A DNA stretch of 64,000 nucleotides. It comes from a bacterium. GTDB lineage: Bacteria > UBP6 > UBA1177 > JAKLFG01. The position numbers and the translations under genes were made by a program. Under the pieces are notes generated by a model. The model was not told the origin of the DNA. It worked only from the letters and a program-made list of their open reading frames with translations, and did not search any database. Position 1 is the stretch's first letter; the number at the start of each line of letters is the position of its first letter. Positions 61,042 to 64,000 of the stretch are shown here, piece by piece. The stretch spans positions 166,293 through 230,292 of the forward strand of contig JAKLIW010000003.1 in NCBI GenBank assembly GCA_022709425.1, given 5' to 3'.

Positions 61042-61395
61042 ATGCCGCCGCTCGTTGCGGACGAGAATGTCGATTCCAGAATAATACGCTTTCTTCGCGA
61101 TCACGGCTTTCAGGTCTTTTCCATCCGAGAGGAACTGCCGGGCACCGGCGACGGTGCCGTTCTTGCGGAGTCGGTCGCGCGCCATGCTCTGCTGCTGACC
61201 GAAGATGCCGATTTCGGCGAGTGGGTCTTTGCGCACCATGAACCGACGATGGGTGTACTGTTCCTGCGTTATCGTCCTGCGGAACTTGCCGCCATGTCCG
61301 ATGCGCTTCTGCGTACCCTGCAAAGCCACGGCGAGGGTCTGTTCTCAAAGTTCACGGTCATAACGCCGAAGAAGATCCGTATCAAAGACATCTAA
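61042..61395 (+). CDS. DUF5615 PIN-like toxin-type protein
   Basis: 117 residues. PIN-like fold with the acidic N-terminal motif LVADENVDSRIIRFLRDHGF, then TEDADFGEWVF, matching the DUF5615 family predicted to be RNases in VapC-like modules. It starts ten bases after the DUF433 stop. No experimental function is known for most members. It follows the AT-rich island but is itself GC-rich like the rest of the genome. Confidence 0.82.
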   Translation: MPPLVADENVDSRIIRFLRDHGFQVFSIREELPGTGDGAVLAESVARHALLLTEDADFGEWVFAHHEPTMGVLFLRYRPAELAAMSDALLRTLQSHGEGLFSKFTVITPKKIRIKDI

Positions 61396-61458
61396 CGGAA
61401 AGCCCCCTCGAACTGTCCTACACATTTGACTTCGTATCCTTGTTCGTGTCCCTCTTCT

Positions 61459-61487
61459 TGCTATTTCCATTAAATAAGGGTAAAGTC
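61459..61487 (+). promoter_or_regulatory. Promoter of the M24B aminopeptidase gene
   Basis: TTGCTA (61459-61464), 17-base spacer, TAAAGT (61482-61487). Confidence 0.5.
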
Positions 61488-61522
61488 CACCGTCATTTTT
61501 GGTAACTGCGGAGGAAAAAGAG

Positions 61523-63298
61523 ATGCAGGCTTCTGAAAAGATCGCCATTTTAAGACAACACATGCAGGCGGAAGGGCTCGACGCCGTTATCGTCCCGAGC
61601 ACCGACCCGCACCAATCCGAATATGTCGCCGCCCACTGGCAGGCCCGCGCGTGGCTCTCCGGCTTTTCCGGATCGGCCGGAACGCTGGTCGTCACCAAGG
61701 AGAAGGCCGGTCTCTGGACCGATTCGCGCTATTTCCTGCAAGCGGAACAGCAACTTGCCGGATCGGGGATAACGCTTTTCAAGATGGGGCTTCCCGAAAC
61801 GCCCGCCCACACCGCGTGGCTCGCCGCTGAACTGGCCGAGGCTGCTGTTGTCGGGCTCGATGCCGCCGTCATGTCGATAAACGCGGTGCGCGGCCTTGAA
61901 AAGGCGCTTGCCGCCAAGAAGATAACGCTCAAGTACACCGGCGACCTCGTCGGCAAGTTCTGGACCGACCGTCCCAGTATGCCCGCTGGTATGGTGCAGC
62001 TCCACGACGAAGCCTTCTCGGGCGAGGGGAGAGCGGCGAAGCTGGGCCGTCTGCGCGCCAAGATCGCCGAGAAAGGGGCCGACTGGCACATCGTCTCGAC
62101 GCTCGACGACATCGCGTGGCTCTACAATATCCGCGGCACCGATGTGAAGTGCAACCCGGTCGTCATCGCCTACGCCGCCGTCTCGAAGGACGAGGCGTAC
62201 CTGTTCGTCGACGCGGCGAAACTCGACCGCAAAGTGAAAAAGGCGCTCATCGCCGACGGCATCACGATAAAGGGCTACGACGCCTTCGAGAAGTTCGTCA
62301 GGAAGATCCGCAAGAGCAGTGTCCTGATAGATACCGACCGCAACGGCCGCCATGTCCTCGAAGCGCTGGGCAAAAAGCCGCGCGTCATCGAGGGAATGAC
62401 CCTGCCGGTGCCGTTGAAGGCGGTCAAGAACGAGGTGGAAATCGCCGGTATGAAGGCGGCCCATGTCCGTGACGGCGTCGCGATGGTGAAGTTCTTCGCA
62501 TGGCTCGATCACGCCCTTTCGGCGATGATGGTGACCGAGATATCGGCCGCCGTGAAGCTGGAGGAGTTCCGCCGTTTGGGCGAACACTACGCCGGGCCGT
62601 CGTTCGACCCGATAGTCGGCTATGCGGCGCACGGCGCCATCATCCACTACAGCGCCACCCCCGAAAGCGATGTCGAGATCAAGCGCGAAGGGATACTGTT
62701 GGTCGATTCGGGCGGTCAGTATCTCGACGGGACGACCGATATCACCCGCACCATCGCGGTGGGAACGCCGACCGACGCGATGAAGAAGCATTTCACGCTG
62801 GTCCTCAAAGGCCATATCGGCGTGGCGATGGCGCAATTCCCGGCCGGTATCCCGGGGATGTTCCTCGATCCGTTCGCCCGCGCCGCCCTGTGGCAGGAAC
62901 GGCTCAACTACGGCCACGGAACCGGTCACGGCGTCGGCAGTTACCTGTCGGTCCACGAAGGACCGCAGGGGATCAGCCCGCGCGTCAACGAAACGAAACT
63001 GGAACCGGGCATGATACTCTCCAACGAACCGGGCTACTACCGCGAGAACGAATACGGCATTCGCACCGAGAACCTCGTGCTGGTGGTCCCCAACGGCGAG
63101 AACGAAGGGGCGAAGTGGCTCAAGTTCGACACGATAACGCTGTGCCCGATAGATCTCGACCTCGTCGATGCGGCGCTCTTGAGTCCCGCCGAGAAGGAAT
63201 GGCTCAACGGCTACCACCGGACGGTGCGCGCGGCGCTTAGCCCGTTCATGACCGAGGAAGAGAATGTGTGGCTTGCCAACGAGACGCGAGAGATCTGA
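61523..63298 (+). CDS. pepP: Xaa-Pro aminopeptidase, M24B family, long form
   Basis: 591 residues. It has two creatinase-like N-terminal domains (about 5-300) and a C-terminal pita-bread metallopeptidase domain (about 305-590). Metal ligands: Asp in LLVDSGGQYLDGTTDITRT (two Asp), His in GHGTGHGVGSYLSVHEGP, Glu in SNEPGYYRENEYGIRTENL and the following Glu. This long three-domain form is typical of cytosolic aminopeptidase P of eukaryotes and many bacteria. It removes N-terminal residues before proline. There is no signal peptide. ATG 61523 has GGAGG eight bases upstream. Confidence 0.92.
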   Translation: MQASEKIAILRQHMQAEGLDAVIVPSTDPHQSEYVAAHWQARAWLSGFSGSAGTLVVTKEKAGLWTDSRYFLQAEQQLAGSGITLFKMGLPETPAHTAWLAAELAEAAVVGLDAAVMSINAVRGLEKALAAKKITLKYTGDLVGKFWTDRPSMPAGMVQLHDEAFSGEGRAAKLGRLRAKIAEKGADWHIVSTLDDIAWLYNIRGTDVKCNPVVIAYAAVSKDEAYLFVDAAKLDRKVKKALIADGITIKGYDAFEKFVRKIRKSSVLIDTDRNGRHVLEALGKKPRVIEGMTLPVPLKAVKNEVEIAGMKAAHVRDGVAMVKFFAWLDHALSAMMVTEISAAVKLEEFRRLGEHYAGPSFDPIVGYAAHGAIIHYSATPESDVEIKREGILLVDSGGQYLDGTTDITRTIAVGTPTDAMKKHFTLVLKGHIGVAMAQFPAGIPGMFLDPFARAALWQERLNYGHGTGHGVGSYLSVHEGPQGISPRVNETKLEPGMILSNEPGYYRENEYGIRTENLVLVVPNGENEGAKWLKFDTITLCPIDLDLVDAALLSPAEKEWLNGYHRTVRAALSPFMTEEENVWLANETREI

Positions 63299-63325
63299 AC
63301 CATCAACTGAACCGGAGTTTGCCTG

Positions 63326-64000
63326 ATGTGCGGAGTGGTATCCATCACCTACGGGAAAGAGACCGAATTCATGGGCCGCGAGGCGGCCGATCTCCTCAAG
63401 AAACTCGAATACCGCGGCTACGACTCGACCGGCGGCGCCTTCATCGCCGATGACGGCGCGATAACGCTGCGCAAGAAGGTCGGCGCGCCGTCGCGCGTCA
63501 TCGAGAAGCTCGAGATAGACAAACTGCCGGGACGGCGCTTCATCGGACAGGTCCGCTGGGCCACCTACGGATCGGTCACCGACCAGAACGCCCAGCCGCA
63601 TGAGGTCGAGTGCCGCATCCATATCGTCGGGGCCCACAACGGCAATATATCGAACACCGATACTTTGAAGGAATTCCTCATCCACCACGGCCACAAGGTG
63701 GTATCGGACAACGACGGCGAGATGCTGGTCCATTTGGTCGAACATTACTACGCCGCCCGCGTCCTGAACAAGAAACTCACCGAGGAGCAGAAGATCGCGG
63801 CGATGAAAGGAGCGATCCGCGAGGCGCAGTCCATCGTGCAGGGCTCCTATGCCGCCTGCGTCACGGCGCCCGACATCACCGGGGTCTTCGCGATGAAAAG
63901 CGGTTCGTCGCTCTACGCCGGGAAGGGGAGCGACAGTATCGGGCAGTTCATCGTCGTTTCGTCGGACCTCACCTCGGTCCTGTCGAAGACCCGCTTCCTC
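63326..64000 (+). CDS. glmS: GlmS-like glutamine amidotransferase / sugar isomerase (truncated by window end)
   Basis: 225 residues are visible. Class II glutamine amidotransferase N terminus: Met-Cys start (MCGVVS; Cys2 becomes the nucleophile after Met removal), LEYRGYDSTGGAFI, WATYGSVTDQNAQPHEV, HNGNISNTDTLKEFL, DGEMLVHLVEHYY. In standard GlmS the third motif reads WATHG; here His is Tyr. The isomerase domain lies beyond the window. GGAG lies nine bases before ATG. It probably supplies glucosamine-6-phosphate for cell wall and LPS, but a specialised paralogue is possible. Confidence 0.85.
   Translation, partial: MCGVVSITYGKETEFMGREAADLLKKLEYRGYDSTGGAFIADDGAITLRKKVGAPSRVIEKLEIDKLPGRRFIGQVRWATYGSVTDQNAQPHEVECRIHIVGAHNGNISNTDTLKEFLIHHGHKVVSDNDGEMLVHLVEHYYAARVLNKKLTEEQKIAAMKGAIREAQSIVQGSYAACVTAPDITGVFAMKSGSSLYAGKGSDSIGQFIVVSSDLTSVLSKTRFL

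Noticed and set aside
61550..63745. 731-codon open frame on the minus strand
   Set aside because: Antisense of the M24B aminopeptidase and glmS-like genes; no motif, and composition typical of a shadow frame.

Overview
The window is GC-rich bacterial DNA, densely packed with genes, that mostly use ATG/GTG starts and strong GGAGG-type ribosome binding sites. Apolipoprotein N-acyltransferase, at least nine predicted lipoproteins, an outer-membrane beta-barrel and secreted proteases indicate a Gram-negative-type envelope. I cannot name the taxon. The long acidic lipoproteins with EGF, DUF4215 and C-type-lectin modules recall Myxococcota/deltaproteobacterial-type or candidate-phylum genomes. A Na+-pumping methylmalonyl-CoA decarboxylase operon suggests propionate-forming anaerobic or facultative energy metabolism. 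No O2-consuming enzyme is visible in the window.

Layout. 1-9.4 kb: end of a GAF-domain gene, then a triterpenoid/sterol-type cluster. A leftward hpnC-hpnD-hpnE operon makes squalene. Divergent from it run a farnesyl/geranylgeranyl diphosphate synthase, a chorismate mutase-DAHP synthase fusion, a U32-family Fe-S-type protein and an oxidosqualene cyclase (DCTAE motif, not the DxDD of squalene-hopene cyclases). 9.4-15.7 kb: CoA-binding protein, ispD, phoH, a PgpH-type HD membrane protein, ybeY and lnt. 15.7-20.8 kb (leftward): an ECF sigma/anti-sigma pair leading a secreted protein, an outer-membrane protein and two lipoproteins. 20.9-28.2 kb: mntP, a multi-thioredoxin lipoprotein, a CorC/HlyC protein, a C25-type cysteine protease lipoprotein and cysS. 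28.4-43.2 kb: six consecutive paralogous lipoproteins sharing a signal peptide, a small Cys-rich module and an acidic stalk but carrying different heads (EGF arrays, C-type lectin, jelly-roll), followed by a zinc carboxypeptidase. 43.2-47.8 kb: rlmN and a class V aminotransferase (leftward), then a fic gene whose 3' end is duplicated around a DUF1016 nuclease gene. 47.9-49.4 kb: an LpoB/CsgG-like plus DUF1566 protein whose 3' end looks like the variable region of a diversity-generating retroelement, followed by a reverse-transcriptase remnant. 49.4-54.9 kb: meaB-mce-mmdA-mmdD-mmdC-mmdB. 55-61.4 kb: a secreted HExxH protease, two more DUF1566 proteins, an AT-rich island and a DUF433/DUF5615 toxin-antitoxin-like pair. 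61.5 kb to the end: an M24B aminopeptidase and the start of a glmS-like gene.

The two most notable signals are these. (1) An oxidosqualene cyclase cluster contains every step from FPP to squalene but no recognisable squalene monooxygenase. A U32 protein sits in its place, beside a prephenate-forming enzyme; some U32 proteins do O2-independent hydroxylation and are reported to depend on prephenate. (2) A decayed diversity-generating retroelement is visible from the codon pattern of its target gene. Promoters can be read by eye for most transcription units (TTGNNN-16/17-TAYAAT). The lipoprotein genes share an extended -35, TTGCTTTT.
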